64,000 nt of DNA from Shinisaurus crocodilurus (Eukaryota > Chordata > Lepidosauria > Squamata > Shinisauridae), in NCBI GenBank assembly GCA_021292165.1, contig JAHFWL010000400.1:62001-126000 (forward strand), read 5' to 3'. Numbering within the stretch: the first letter of the stretch is position 1; every line of letters starts with the position of its first letter. Of the stretch, positions 1-11,915 are shown piece after piece. The notes beneath the pieces are model-generated. The model was not told the origin of the DNA. It made no database searches and saw nothing but the letters and a program-made list of their open reading frames with translations. The position numbers were made by a program, and so were the translations under genes.

Positions 1-78
1 AATACACTAAATACGAGTTGAGAGCAGAAATATAACAAAGACTGTTTAAAACGTTGGCCTTCCTGGCTGGCTGCAGGA

Positions 79-112
79 CTCTCGCGAGAGCTTGCCCAGA
101 CTCTCGCGAGAG
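79..112. promoter_or_regulatory. Two CTCTCGCGAGAG palindromes
   Basis: The 12-bp palindrome occurs at 79-90 and 101-112. TCTCGCGAGA is a known promoter-type motif in vertebrates. Whether a promoter exists here is unknown. Confidence 0.4.
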
Positions 113-708
113 GTCGGCCAGGCTCTTGAGGGCCCAAAAATGGGGTGCACAACGGGGGCGGGGGTGGCTGTTCCGGAGAGCCCCACCAGCTAGTGAACAG
201 CAGCAGCAGCAGGCAGGTGGCCAAGGCAGTGGGATTGGGGGGGCGCTCAATCCACCGCTCCCCCCGCAGTCTTCCACCTGAGCAAAGGAATCGCCTTCCC
301 TAACGACAGGGCCGGCCTTGGATGAAGCGGGTGATGAGCGGTGTGGAGAAAAGTGGATAGAACTCTTATTTTTTCTCCCTGACAACATCAGAAGAACTCA
401 CTGACAAAAGCAAGCAAGTACTTCACACAATCCATAATTAACATGGATTCACTGTCACAGGCTTTAGTAATGGCTTCTGGCTTAAGAGGCTTTTAAAAAG
501 GGCATTAGACTTTCATGGAGGATAGCTCTATGAATGACTATTAGCCACGGTGGCTAAATGGAGCCCTTCATCTTCAAGGCAGTCAGTCACCGACTAGAAG
601 TTTGCGGAGGCTCAACCGACAGGGGGGGGAGCCATCTCCGCCAACATGCCCCGCTGGTTGGCTTTTGGCCCAAGACATTTTGCTGCATAAGGGAAAGGAG
701 AAGATTTT
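113..708. other. Unrecognised sequence
   Basis: GC-rich to about 330, with CAGGGCCGGCC at about 307 that resembles an hAT-like end. Beyond that nothing is recognised. Confidence 0.4.
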
Positions 709-966
709 ATTTTTTTTAAATTTTTTATTACATTTATATCCCGCCTTTCCCCCCCACCCTCGTTGCAAGGAACCCCAGGCAGCTTACATGGTCCTCCTTC
801 TCCTCTCCATTTCATCCTCACAACAGCCCTGTGAGGTAGGTCAGGCTGAGAGTCAGTGACTGGCCCAAAGTTGCTCAGTGAGCTTCATGGCTGAGCAGGG
901 ACTAGAACCCGGATCTCCCGAGTCCCAGTCCAACAGTCTCACCGCTACGCCACACTGGCTCTCAGA
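709..966 (-). mobile_element. Sauria-type tRNA-derived SINE
   Basis: Complement of the SINE. The tail is TTATATCCCGCCTTTCC, the body GACTGGCCCAAAGTTGC, and the tRNA-like head ends CGCTACGCCACACTGGCTCT. Confidence 0.85.
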
Positions 967-1091
967 AGATGACACTCCCCACCACCATCCGACATACAGA
1001 CGCTGACTGGACTGGCTGTGGGCTCTAACTTCAACGCTGGCAACAGGACAGCGCCCTGCACCACACCTGAGGGCAACAGGCTAAGAACGAA

Positions 1092-1262
1092 AGCTCATAA
1101 GAAGAGCCCTGATGCGCGATCAGGCCAAGGGTCCATCTAGTCCAGCATTCTGTTCACACAGGGGCCAACCAGCTGCCCACGGGATCCCACAGGCAGGACA
1201 GGAGTGCAACAGCACCCTCCCGCCCATGTTCCCCAGCAACTGCTGTACATAGGGGTACAGAA
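1092..1262 (-). mobile_element. L3/CR1-like LINE 3' end
   Basis: GCTCATAAGAAGAGCCC, CCATCTAGTCCAGCATTC and CATGTTCCCCAGCAACTG match the same family. Confidence 0.75.
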
Positions 1263-1458
1263 CAAGCCATGTGGCACATACAGCTCTGACCTGTTTTAGA
1301 AGTGCAGCCGGCCACCGTGGCAGTCCTCATGGCCACGCCTGCAATGGAGAGTCCGGAAATTCAGGCCGCCGCGTTCATCCATATCAACAAAGCGGTGCTA
1401 GCCATTTTCCTCTCCACCGGAAGCAAGCAGGTCTTTTGTAAAGCTAATGGGTCTTAGG

Positions 1459-1715
1459 AAGCAAATCCTATGCTTGTTTAGACAGAAAAGAAGTCCTACA
1501 ACTCCCAGCATGCCCCAGCCAGCATAGCTGGCTGGGGCATGCTGGGAGCTGTAGGCCTTTTTTCTGGCTAAACTTGCATACGGTTGCACCTTTAAAGATT
1601 TGAATTGGCTTTTTAAATACGGAGAAATAACACCAATGAAGATCCCAAACCCACCAACACCACCACCCCCAAATTACCCTCAGCAATAATGCCACCTGTT
1701 CATTGGCAACCGGCA
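1459..1715. repeat. Hairpin MITE plus shared flank
   Basis: Inverted arms around AACTCCCAGCATGCCCCAGC, with outer ends ATCCTATGC and TTGCATACGGTTGCACC. The flank AATACGGAGAAATAACACCA also occurs at 11150, so a larger element of about 260 bp is shared. A half copy lies at 1718-1798. Confidence 0.6.
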
Positions 1716-1717
1716 GC

Positions 1718-1798
1718 TACAACTGCCCAGCTGGCTGGGGAATGCTGGAAGCTGTCGGGCTTTTTTTTTCTGTGTAAACATGGATAGGATTGCCCCCT
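1718..1798. repeat. Half of a hairpin MITE
   Basis: CAGCTGGCTGGGGAATGCTGG and CATGGATAGGATTGCCCCC match the right arm of the neighbouring family. Confidence 0.5.
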
Positions 1799-1865
1799 TA
1801 ATTGCCCATTCGAGACCAAGACACCCCCAAATACTTTGCATTAAAATGTGGAACAATACAATCCC

Positions 1866-2014
1866 CAGGGATGGGGACTCGGACTCCAGGACTCGACTCG
1901 TGAGTCGGACTGAGTCCCCCCCCTCTGACTCGAGTCAGACTCGAGTTCCAATATTTTTAACGGGACTCGAGACTCAACTCGGGACTCGAAACCAAGGACT
2001 CTTCAACATCCCTG
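1866..2014 (+). mobile_element. GACTC-rich hAT-like element, short form (149 bp)
   Basis: Consists only of the left GACTC block of the longer copies, yet begins CAGGGATGGGG and ends CTTCAACATCCCTG. The flanks do not give a clear 8-bp duplication. It may be a deletion derivative or the ancestral unit. Confidence 0.7.
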
Positions 2015-2076
2015 ATCAATCCCTCACCCACCCACCCCATCACAGCTATTGTGAGGATTGCACCAAAGCTCGGATC

Positions 2077-2288
2077 ATAGAATCATAGGATGGAACAGGG
2101 GAATCATAGAATCATAGGATAGATTTCATATAGATCATAGAGTTGGAAGGAGCCTACAAGGCTATCGAGTCCAACCCCCTGCTCAATGCAGGAAACTAGA
2201 GGAGGGGGTCTCCCATCCAAGTAATAACCAGACCTGACCCTGCTTAGCTTTCCACACTCAGACAAGCTGAGCCAGCATAAGCCACAGG
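2077..2288 (-). mobile_element. SINE with 5S rRNA-like core and CR1-like tail
   Basis: Reverse copy of the 8801-8969 element. The 5S-like core is at about 2205-2255 (GGTCTCCCATCCAAGTAA on the + strand). The CR1-type tail has repeated AGAATCATAGGAT. Confidence 0.8.
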
Positions 2289-2582
2289 TCCCAGGGAATT
2301 CTAATGTGGGGGGCAGATGACATTGGTGTCCCTGCTAATAAAAAAAAGTGTAGGTACTGCATCTTTGCAAACTCTGGCTCCACCATACCTCTGCCTGCAA
2401 CACCTCTCCACCACTCAGCCATTGCTCCATCTAGTGCCTCCTCTCTGTCTCTGGTCATTAAAAAATGTTGTAATGTAGCATCACCGCAGGTGTCGCATGA
2501 GCAGAACAAGGTTTTTGCGATACTTACTGGAGTGTGTGGCCTGGGCACCTCTGCCTACTTGCTCAGTCAAGGGTTTTTTACG

Positions 2583-3150
2583 TAGGGATGTGCTGATGCT
2601 GGGAATTCCGGATCGTTTGAGCTTGATGGACTTCCTGCACACTTCTGATCCAATGATCGGAAGCGGGCCAAATCAGGTTTCCCCCCCCCGTGGACTTCCA
2701 TCTCTAAGATGGGCTGTGATTTGCACTTTCTTTTACATGATAAGCAAATTTCCACAAATCGCGCTATTTGTGCAATTTGCATAAATCCAGGCAATTTGCG
2801 CAAATTTATGCAAATCGTGCAAATCGCTGTATTTTGCGCAATTTGCGCAATTTGGCACCTGAAAAGCATGTGGATCCAGCGTGCTTTGCATAAAAATTGG
2901 CCAATTTGTGCAGATTGCGTGAGGACCACACACTTTTCTGGTGCTGATTTGCACAAATTGCATAAATGTAGGCAAATTTCTGTAGCAGTTTGTTTGTTTG
3001 TTTTAAATGAGCAAATTGTGGCCCATCTTAGAAATGGAAGTCCATGAGCTGGCTCAACTTACACCATAATGTGGTGAATCGGATGGTGAACCAGAATCCA
3101 GGGCAGTGGCACCGAATTGTGAAAATCCTACTGGATTCCTCACACAGTGG
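2583..3150 (+). mobile_element. Related TAGGGATG element, 3' end damaged
   Basis: Starts TAGGGATGTGCTGATGCTGG and shares GACTTCCTGCACACTTCTGA and AATTTGCGCAA arms with 55865-56453. It ends GGATTCCTCACACA without the final ATCCCTA. Confidence 0.6.
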
Positions 3151-3370
3151 GAAAAGGCAAGCAATTCGGCAAGGGAGCCATGCAACTTAGGCCAGGAACA
3201 AGGTAGCATCGCTGCTGCCAGGCTTCCAACTTTGGAGGATTGAAGTTACCGGGAAGCTGACACTGTTATGATGTGAAGTTACTGGGAGCTGATGCTGTTG
3301 TTAGCGCACTCCAGTCGAGGTGTCTGATGAAGTTACTGGGGAGCTCACACTGTCTCCCCTGCTCCCCACA

Positions 3371-3948
3371 TAGAATCATAGAAAAGTGGAGTTGGAAGGG
3401 GCCTACAAGGCCATCGAGTCCAACCCCCTGCTCAATGCAGGAATTGAGCATACCTGACAGATGGCTGACAGAATTGGTCAAAGCATCCCTGACAGATGGC
3501 TGTCCAGCCGCACCTTGAATGCCTCCAGAGTGGGAGAGCCCACCACCTCCCTAGGTAGTTGGTTCCATTGTCTTATTGCTCTGACAGTCAGGAAATTTTT
3601 CCTGATGTTTAGGTGGAATCTAGGTTCCTGTAACTTGAGCCCATTATTCCGTGTCCTGCACTCTGAGATGGTCAGGAAGAGATCTTGGCCCTCCTCTGTG
3701 TGACACCCCTTCAAGTACTGGAAGAGTGAGATCATATCTCCCCTCAGTCTCCTCTTCTGAAGGCTAAACATGCCCAGTTCTTTCAGTCTCTCCTCATAGG
3801 GCCTTGTTTCCAGTCCCTTTATCATCCCTGTTGACCTCCTCTGAACCCTCTCCAGTTTGTCTACGTCCTTCTTAAAGTGTGGTGCCCAGAACTGGACGCA
3901 GTACTCAAGATGAGGCCTAACCAGTGCTGAGTAAAGGGGAATGAGCAT
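3371..3948 (-). mobile_element. CR1 LINE 3' fragment
   Basis: 5'-truncated CR1. The last 156 codons of ORF2 are open, from [15 protein letters not shown] to the C-terminus, plus the CR1 3' end. It is very close to the intact CR1 at 46675-50815. Confidence 0.9.
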
Positions 3949-3999
3949 CCACCATCTGAGGCAGCCACTTCACTCTGCGTAATGGTAGGGCCGACCCTG
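3949..3999. mobile_element. End of an hAT-like element
   Basis: Text from CTGAGGCAGCCACTTC to GTAGGGCCGACCCTG. The complement starts CAGGGTCGGCCCTAC, a typical hAT-like terminus. The other end is not found. Confidence 0.4.
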
Positions 4000-5794
4000 G
4001 TTGACTTCCTGGGAGCATTTGATGTTCGATGTGGTGGACCTTCGGTCTGATCCGGCAGGGTTCTTCTTATGTTCTTATTTTGAATTCAGGGCATTTTCTC
4101 AGATTAAGAGCCACCTGGCCAAGGTTTTCGTTTCTATCATGTGACGGAAAACTTTGAGTAATCTGAACACGGGATTAAAAGACACTCGCACACAAAAACA
4201 CCCCAATTATGAATACAGGCGTGACCTTGTCTTTAGCTCTAGCATGAGCAAATATAAACAAGGCCTATTAATAAATTTTCAAGGTTATCTGGATAACAAG
4301 CCTAGCTGCCTAGGCCATTACCCATTCATGCCCGTCCCCCCCGCCAGCTGGCATCAGCTCTCTGCCCTTTCTTTTCTGCAACGTTGAGCTTGCTCCAAGG
4401 ATAAGATCTGTTCTGTTGTTCAAGCTCCTGTTTACCATTGCTCTTCTTCTCCATTGCTGGAAAGAAATTCATTTCATACAGTTTATAATTCTCATGAGAG
4501 GAATTACAAAGGTTGATTGAATTCTCCCCCCGCCCCCAACAAACTGGGAAAGATTTTGTAAAAAGCTGATGGAGATATAGATTTAACAAGGTAATTGAGC
4601 AGAACCGTAATTACATACATCGAACATGCATTTATCACATTTTCTTCATTGATCTGCTGCTGGCATAGTCTTTGTTTGTTTTCTAATTTGTAACTTGCCA
4701 CTTCCTGAAAACTCTTTAAAACATCAACCCAATAAAAGCCAACACATAGTGTGTTTTGCCTCTGCGGGTGAAGCCTCTGACACTGATAGGCTAGCAGATG
4801 TGACAGCATGGAATGCTCATGAACATTCCAGTTGTTCAGAGAACAAAGCTATCAGAATGTCCTCAGTCAGTCCAACTTGGGTGAGGGAAGGGTATATTGT
4901 CACGCTTGCAGAGAGTAAAATGTCACACTGGTCTTAGGGGCAGAAATAGAATTGTGGGGCAGGCTTGGGGAGAGAGGTCACAAGAGGTCAGGAAGCAGAG
5001 TGGCTAGGCTCACTTGAGAGGATTTAGACCTTACTCCTGTGTTGCCTGCAGGGAACCCCTTTACTTTCCCCCATATAAGTTAATGGTTGCCATCCACTTC
5101 GATGGGGAAAAGAGGGAGCGGTGCACTTGGAAACAGTGTTGCAGTGAGGGCAAACTTCCCAACCTACAGTAGATGGCTCAGCTGCTCTCACTCGCTGGGA
5201 TCCTAGAGAAGACAGCAAGCTGTCTCTGTGAGAAAAATGCACACATGCACATTGTCCCCCGCTCAGAGTCCTTGCAATGTACAAAAAAAACCCTTCCATG
5301 CACTGCCTGTCCATCATAATGACAAGTGTTTTGCCTGCGTGAAATATCCTTTGAGATATAAAATGAGTGTGTGCGCCAAGCCATCAAAGGCGAACTCAAG
5401 GCCGCAAAGTTTCTAGGACAGCCTTGGGCACCGTCTTTGGCAAGCCACCGAGGCAAGGACTTTCCATAGCTGTTGGGCAGTCACCAAGTCAGCCCATCTC
5501 TGTGCTCTCCATCTATCAGCTTACTGCTGCCACCCCCTCTCACTTTCCATTCCCATCTGATTTACCTGTTGGCAGGGGTAGGGGGGCTGAACATTAGCCA
5601 AGGCTGTCAGGAAGCCACTCTGGGAGGAGTCGTTCTCATGGGCGCTGACTTCCCCAGTAGTGCCGCACACATTCCTCCCGGTTGCAGCCCGCTCAACTTG
5701 GGTGGGCAAGGAGGCAAGGGGTTGACATCAAGTGGTGGGCCAAATTTGGTCCATGGACTGGAGGTTCCCCATCCCCGGAGTATAGGATTGTGGC
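4000..5794. other. No recognised feature
   Basis: Single-copy-looking sequence within the window. There is no convincing exon and the open frames are short. Confidence 0.5.
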
Positions 5795-5885
5795 CTAAGG
5801 CTGCAGTCCTCTACCCACTTACCTGGAGTAAGCCCCATTCAACTTAATGGGACTTGCTTCTGAGTAAACATGCCGAGGGTTGCAC
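5795..5885. repeat. Short palindromic MITE
   Basis: GGCTGCAGTCCTCTACCC ... ATTCAACTTAATGGGACTTG ... ACATGCCGAGGGTTGCAC. Other copies lie at 18245-18325, 37305-37395 and 39636-39727. Confidence 0.6.
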
Positions 5886-6084
5886 TGATAATATTCTAAA
5901 GCAGGGCCAGGCAACCCTAAAGTGGGACTTGGATGACCCCTCACCTAGCCCTCTGTGGGTTGTATGACTTCTGGGGACAAGGGCAGGACCACGCCCTCTG
6001 ATGTCTTTTGGTTCCTGGCAGCCACGTGACATTATGAGGATCAACGTCCCAACGTGGCTGCCAGGAACTGCCCCTGCTGCCTGC

Positions 6085-6830
6085 CCTGCGCCTTCCTTAT
6101 TTATTTACAAGATGTATCTACCGCTCCCTATTCCGGTATGGAGATTTCAGAGCGGTGAACAATAAAAGATAAAGCAGGTAGAAGAATAAAACAATATCTT
6201 CAAAACAAAGTCAGTGAAACAGTGGCTGGTTAGTTCCAGGGATGCTTCCTGAAATAAAAGTGTTTTTGGGAGCTGCCGAAAACAATACAAAATTGGCAGG
6301 GGAAACTGCTGGCTCCTATTTGGGTGGAGCTCCTAATCCATTGCAGGTTTTATTCCAAGCTTTATAGACGCTATCCATGGTGCTGTACACTCCATCCCCA
6401 AAATAGGTTCACCACAATGGAACACACTGGATAGCTCCTATAAGGCTCCAAATCAAACCTGCAATGGATTAGGAGCCCCGCTGAAATAGGAGTCACCAGC
6501 CTCTATTGGCACCTGCCATTGGAACCTGCCTGACTTCTAGAGGCAGGGAGATCCAGAGAAATCGAACTGCTACACTGAAGGAAGGCCCTTCTCCTGGTGG
6601 ACTCCAGTCAGGCCATAGGTCCATAAGGAACTGCCGGGAACATGCCATCGAATGACTTCAGTGACAGGGGCAGGTTGGTAAGGGAGGAGGCGTTCTCTCG
6701 GGTATCCCTGTCCCAAGTTGTTCAGGACTTTGTACGCTAGTACCAGAGAACCTTAAACCTGGCCTGGTAGCGAATAGGCAGCCGGCCCGGTGCAGTTCCC
6801 TCAGCAAAGGAGGTGCATGCTGAAAAGGGG
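6085..6830 (-). mobile_element. L2-like LINE 3' fragment
   Basis: Begins with the TTATTTATTTAC tail complement and CTACCGCTCCC. Its coding remnant is near 6660-6800 (CTGGTAGCGAATAGGCAGCC is the complement of the LPIRYQ-type block). A MITE is inserted at 6297-6508. Confidence 0.65.
6297..6508. mobile_element. MITE of the same family, inserted in an L2-like 3' fragment
   Basis: Halves GGCTCCTATTTGGGTGGAGC and GCCCCGCTGAAATAGGAGTC are inverted. CTAATCCATTGCAGG and its complement flank the centre. No clear target duplication survives. Confidence 0.6.
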
Positions 6831-7120
6831 CGGCAACTGACCACAGCCGAGCTGCCTCCTCCCACTGGGGAGAGGAGGACACAGGGCAGGCAAAGCCACT
6901 GCTGTCCCAATCCCCTTGTGATCTGTGATCTGTGACTGGAGGTAATAAGAGGATTCGTCTCTCTACCTCCTCACCAGGGGGTGGAGCTTGGCAAGGGCTG
7001 GGGCTGGGACTTGGGGAGCCCAAACTTCCACAGGTCAGATGGGCAACCTATACAGGTCGGAATGGAGCTGTGGACTGGAGGTTGCCCTTTCTCTGAAGTG
7101 TGGGAACGTGATTCTGTCCT

Positions 7121-7146
7121 ACTTTATATATATATATATATATATA
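7121..7146. repeat. (TA)n microsatellite
   Basis: About 12 TA units. Confidence 0.9.
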
Positions 7147-7179
7147 CTGACATTATTCCAACCCCCATTAAAGACATTG

Positions 7180-7515
7180 ACTGGGTCCAGACCACAAGAT
7201 AACCCACACTCAGGGGTTGAGTGTGGGTTGTCTTTGAACTGTGGGTTGTCACTGAAACGTGGGCTGTCGTGTTGTCTGAACCCACCTGTGCTAACAAGCC
7301 ATGGCTTGTTAACCATGAACAACCCATGAAGAGAACCCACGGTTTGTTGCTGGGGTTGTGAATTGTGGGTTGTTCACCCTGGTTTGTTGTCCTGGCTGGG
7401 ATCACACAACATGTTCCAACAACAACCCACAGTTCAACAACAAGCCACAGTCAATCCACATTCAACCCATACTCAACCCTTGAGTGTGGGTTATTGTGTT
7501 GCTTGAACCCAGTCA
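7180..7515. mobile_element. CAACCCA-rich MITE
   Basis: Inverted text: GAGTGTGGGTTGTC near the left end, and CCACAGTTCAACAACAAGCC with CAACCCTTGAGTGTGGG at the right. It is related to 8128-8343 and to the MITE split by CR1. Confidence 0.6.
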
Positions 7516-8127
7516 ATAACAAAATGCCAGTGGGCTTAGGATTTTGCCCACTGGGGGGTGGGGGGTTGAGTATGTTTTGCATGCTTATTTGCTATGCAGC
7601 TGCAGCAGAAGGCAGCACAAAGCGTGTTCAATTTATTATTCATGTACTTTTAAAATGTATGGATCCAAGTTTCCAGCCAGTATCAGGAGTACCAAGCAGC
7701 CTGTGGTACAATGAAAGTTAAATCAAAATGTAAAAAATTAAAACGCCCCCATTAAAACGAATAAAAGGGTAGAAGAATAATAAGGAAGGTGCTCCACCAG
7801 TAATGATCTTTGCGAGCGATATCTGCATTCTCATTAGAGGCATTGTTTTCACTTTACTTCATTAGCATTTCCCTCCCTCACCACCTTTGTCTCAATTTTG
7901 TTTTGCTTGTTTCCGGAGGTTGCCGTTGATAATACAGAGCATGCAGAAATATGTTCAAAGCAAATCAAATAAAACTGCTATGGAAACTGCCACCAAACTT
8001 GAGGCATTAAAAAAAAAGAGGGGGTACTTTTCTTCAGTAATGGGCAATATGGCGTGCTGGGCTGGCACTAATTCATAGAAAAGGGTTAGAATAAAATCCG
8101 ATGTGAACCTCAATTTGATTACAACGG
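7516..8127. other. No recognised feature
   Basis: Moderately A/T-rich sequence between two related MITEs. No exon or repeat was recognised. Confidence 0.5.
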
Positions 8128-8343
8128 CCTTGTTTGCACGTAACAACAATCCAGGGTATAGGCTGAGTAAACCACAAACAACCCATGTGGTTGGGTTGTG
8201 AACTCTGGGTTGGAACAACCCAGAGTTAACCATAATGAAAAGGTTCACACGTAATGACAACCCATGATTCAGTAACCCACAATGGAATGACAACCCATAC
8301 TCAGCCTGTAGTCTGGGTTGTTGTTACATGTGAACCAGGCCCG
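8128..8343. mobile_element. CAACCCA-rich MITE
   Basis: Ends GGCCTTGTTTGCACGTAACA and TGTTACATGTGAACCAGGCC are inverted. The centre has AACTCTGGGTTGG and its complement. Confidence 0.65.
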
Positions 8344-8800
8344 TGTGTATATTTCACATGGCTCAGGTCCATATGAAAAATCCAGGGGGTTCTCTGAAGG
8401 AAGTCCCATTCAAGTGCATAGGAGTTACTCAAGAGCAAGCAAGTGCTTTTGTCCGGCTCCCCTTGGATTGTGACCTCAGGTGGTGTCTTCTGGGAAATGA
8501 GCATGCATCTTTAAAATTTCAAATGCCAGTGATTACACTCTGCACAAGGGATGTCTAACTGGGTCATCCCTTGGACCAACTTCAACCTGCAAAGCAATCT
8601 GATCTGGCTCTTAGCGGGCCTATCACATTCAATTGGTGGGTGAGAATGGGAGGTGAGCGCAATTTTTTTTGCCCACTCCTAAACATCACTCCCTATTGGA
8701 GGGCAAGTTCACTGCCCCTTCCACCCCCAACCTGCTTGCTGAAGCAATTTATACATCGCTCACCATAAATAAGGTAAAGAAACAAAGTGCAACCTTCTGG

Positions 8801-8969
8801 CTTATGCTGGCTCAGCTTGTCTGAGCGTGCAAAGCTAAGCAGGGTCAGGCCTGGTTATTACTTGGATGGGAGACCCCCTCCTCTAGTTTCCTGCATTCAG
8901 CAGGGGGTTGGACTCGATAGCCTTGTAGGCTCCTTCCAACTCTATGATCTATGAAATCTATGAAATCCC
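8801..8969 (+). mobile_element. SINE with 5S rRNA-like core and CR1-like tail
   Basis: Positions 8830-8876 read like the 3' half of vertebrate 5S rRNA: AAGCTAAGCAGGGTC (box A), GGCCTGGTTATTACTTGG and TGGATGGGAGACC (box C). The tail GGGGGTTGGACTCGATAGCC and CTTCCAACTCTATGA matches the CR1 3' UTR, suggesting CR1 machinery moves it. Confidence 0.8.
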
Positions 8970-9039
8970 CACCACCACCAAAAAATCACCCTCAGTTTGG
9001 AGGTGGGGGCAGACTCACTGCCTCTTCCTCTCTCCACTC

Positions 9040-9250
9040 ACTCAATTTGTTGAAGCAACCCAGTTCAGTGAACTGGATAACACTTAATAAGAGAGTGGCT
9101 ACTAGGGGAAGGGCCTTCTCAGTTATGGCACCACCACCCCTTCTGTCGAATCAACTCCACAAGGAGGTGCGCCCGGCGCCTACTCTTTATTCCTTCAGGC
9201 GCCAGGTGAAGACCTTTTTATTTACCCAATATTTTAATGGTTAGATTTTT
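9040..9250 (+). mobile_element. L2-like LINE 3' end
   Basis: GGCCTTCTCAGTTATGGCACC (the AFSVMAP block) followed by FRRQVKTFLFTQ-type coding remnant, a common L2-like C-terminus. Confidence 0.6.
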
Positions 9251-9284
9251 ATTCCCTTTTTTATTATCGTTACATGTGAACCAG

Positions 9285-9463
9285 TAAAAACATGGCTTTT
9301 CAGGTGGGAATATGGGGTGGGCTAGGATTTTTTTAAAACACTGATATTGTTTTAATTGTGTTTTAATTGTGTTTTACCATGATTGTACATCGCCCAGGGT
9401 GGCCGGGTGACTGGCCAGATGGGCGATTTAAAAATACAATAAATAAATAAATAATAAATAAAT
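9285..9463 (+). mobile_element. L2-like LINE 3' end
   Basis: GGTGGGAATATGGGGTGGG, then GTACATCGCCCAGGGTGGCC and GGCGATTTAAAAATACAA, ending in (AATA)n. Confidence 0.7.
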
Positions 9464-9499
9464 TATCACTGCTGTACCTCAGGTCTGATTCATCTGGCT

Positions 9500-9656
9500 G
9501 CTTTGTTTTATTGTATTATATTGTATTTGTATTTCTATTTTAATGATATTTTTGGTTTTAAGATTATTGTTTTTATCCTGTTTTTCTTGTAAACCGCCCA
9601 GGGAGCCTTTTGGCTGATGGGCGGTAAATAAACATATTAAATAAATAAATAAATAA
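9500..9656 (+). mobile_element. L2-like LINE 3' end
   Basis: TTGTAAACCGCCCAGGGAGC, GATGGGCGGTAAATAAAC and an (AAAT)n tail. It is a different subfamily from 9285-9463. Confidence 0.65.
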
Positions 9657-10578
9657 GGTAGACATTGATTCTGTAGATGTTGGTGCTCCATTGTTGCCCA
9701 GTCTTCATGCCATTCCTGTAAAGTGGGGGGGAGGGAACTATATCTCTGGGTCTTTCCCTCCATCTTCCATGGCAACAGTTGCCTCTGCAAAGATCATTTC
9801 TTTGAAATTGATGACCACCTTGCTTGCTAATGGGCCTATTGGCTGAGTCTTCGCCCCTCAGCTCCATTAATCCTCAAGAAGAGTCCATATATGCTTTGAT
9901 TGTTAAAGGCTTAGTCGTTGAGGTTGTCAAAAGTATTCTGATCAATTACACGTGTCCGGGAAAGAGGCATGGCTGTAAATGACTGCTCTGAGTCGTTTTC
10001 ATTTGCTGATGCTCCATTTAGAGCTACCATTTTTACAAAAAAAATAGCCAGCTCTTGACTTGAAAATGTTCACCCACTGGCTGGAAACATGTCATCTCTT
10101 CTTAAATATTGCTCATTGCTAAGCTGGGCACTTTCCTACTAGAATTTTAATCTTTTCTGTATCAGAAACAGAATCTATCTTAGGCATCTAAGTTTATGTC
10201 CACCCCAGTTGATGTTTGTGTGATTTGTTCTAGCACAGGGACATTCTAGGTCCATCAGCCTGGCATGAGCTCATGAGAGAATGAAGGCCACTATGTTCTA
10301 CAGACAGACACAAACTGAGCCTGAATGAGTATGGATAGAAGGTTTCCTTCCAATGCTGGATTCCCCCAGCTTGCATTTTGGAAACACTTGGAGGAAAGTA
10401 GCCAGAAAATAGCTGCAGACCCCCATCTAAATAACCATGCCTTTCTGCCATCTCCACATGAAGAAATAAATGAACATGAATCAGATGTTTAAAATGGTGA
10501 TCTCCAGGAACCAGTGGGTGAACTTTGCAAATTAGGGTGCCATGTGATAAACATTTTTTTAAAAAACAAAATACTAAG
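9657..10578. other. No recognised feature
   Basis: No repeat or exon was recognised. Confidence 0.5.
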
Positions 10579-10683
10579 ATTTATTATTTATTTATTTATT
10601 TATTTATTTATTATATTTATGAATCTCCCATCTGACATCCGGCCACTCTGAGCGATGTACAATCCAATAAAATACAAGAGGGG

Positions 10684-10716
<33 letters not shown>

Positions 10717-11000
10717 AAAACACAATTAAAAACAGAACAAAACTTAAAAATCCCACCCCACCCCATATTCCCGCCTGAAAAGCCACGTTTTTAATGCATG
10801 GCAGAAGTTAATCAAGGAAGGGGCATGGCGGAGGTCACTGCGGAGAGAGTTCCATAAATTGGGGGCTGCCACAGAAAAGGCCCTCCTCCTAGTCCCCACC
10901 AGCCTGGTTTCTCTGGCTGATGGGACAGGGAGAAGGCTGTCTGTGGCAGATCTTGTTGAGCGGCCTACTTGATGTTGCTGGACTGGAGGCGCTCCTTGAG
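10579..11000 (-). mobile_element. L2-like LINE 3' end with internal (CA)n
   Basis: (TTAT)n tail complement, GGCCACTCTGAGCGATGTAC, a CA repeat at 10684-10710, and the C-terminal block complement CCATAAATTGGGGGCTGCC. It resembles 53330-53726 in inverse. Confidence 0.75.
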
Positions 11001-11004
11001 ATAT

Positions 11005-11265
11005 ATTGGTTAGACAGAAAAAAGACCTACAACTCCCCGCATGCTCCAGTCAGCATAGCTGGCTGGGACCTGCTGGGAGTTGTAGGCCTTTTTTTCTGTC
11101 TAAACTAGCATAGGATTGCACCCTTAAAGTTTTTAATTGGGTTTTTAAATACGGAGAAATAACACCAATGAAGATCCCAAATCCACCAACGTCCCCCTAA
11201 AATTACCCTCAGCAATAACGCCACCTGTTTATCGGCAAGCAGCATCTACAACTTATAGATCACCC
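11005..11265. repeat. Hairpin MITE plus shared flank
   Basis: Paralog of 1459-1715: arms AACTCCCCGCATGCTCC and GGGAGTTGTAGGCC, then AAATACGGAGAAATAACACC and CTCAGCAATAACGCCACC. Confidence 0.6.
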
Positions 11266-11294
11266 ACATATACAGACTTATATTAAAAAATATA

Positions 11295-11565
11295 CAGTAA
11301 TATATAATATAATATAATATATAATATTGAGAGCATAATTCGTTCCGGAAACGTGCTTGTAATCCAAAACACTCTTATATCAAAGCGAGTTCTCTGGCGG
11401 GCGTGAGCGGGGCCGATTTCGGCCCGCTACGCCCGCTCGAGGCGAGCGGTTACATCCCTACGGTGCAAGACCTTGCTCGTTTATCAAGTCAATTTTTTTA
11501 AAAAAAAATTGCTTGTCTTGCAAAACGCTCTCAGACCAAGTTACTTGCAATCCAAGGTATTACTG
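11295..11565 (-). mobile_element. Tigger/mariner-like MITE, copy 1 (271 bp)
   Basis: Right end TCCAAGGTATTACTG followed by TA. The left end is CAGTAA preceded by TA, then an expanded (TATAA)n stretch. It shares AACGTGCTTGTAATCC and ACACTCTTATATC with the other copies. Confidence 0.75.
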
Positions 11566-11915
11566 TATATCAAAAGACAGAAGATGAGGCATGAGGGGGA
11601 GAAGAAAGGAAACAGGGAAGGTCTCTTCTGAATAACTGCTTGTATATCCCCTCACAGATCTAGATTAACTATCAAACAATTCCAGGAACATGGACCAAAT
11701 ATTAGGGATTGTTCACTTGGCTCACTTATGTTGAGTGCCACTTTCTCTTTTGCTGCCAAGTCCAAGAGATCCGCTGTCCATCGTTCTATGTAGCCATGTG
11801 TTTTAGTTGATTAATCAGTTTATTAAATTTGCATACATTTGTATTCAGAGAAAAGCGGTAGTTCCAACGCAAGCATACTTTGTTTCCATGCGAGTGTTGC
11901 ATCGTAGCAGGCAAA

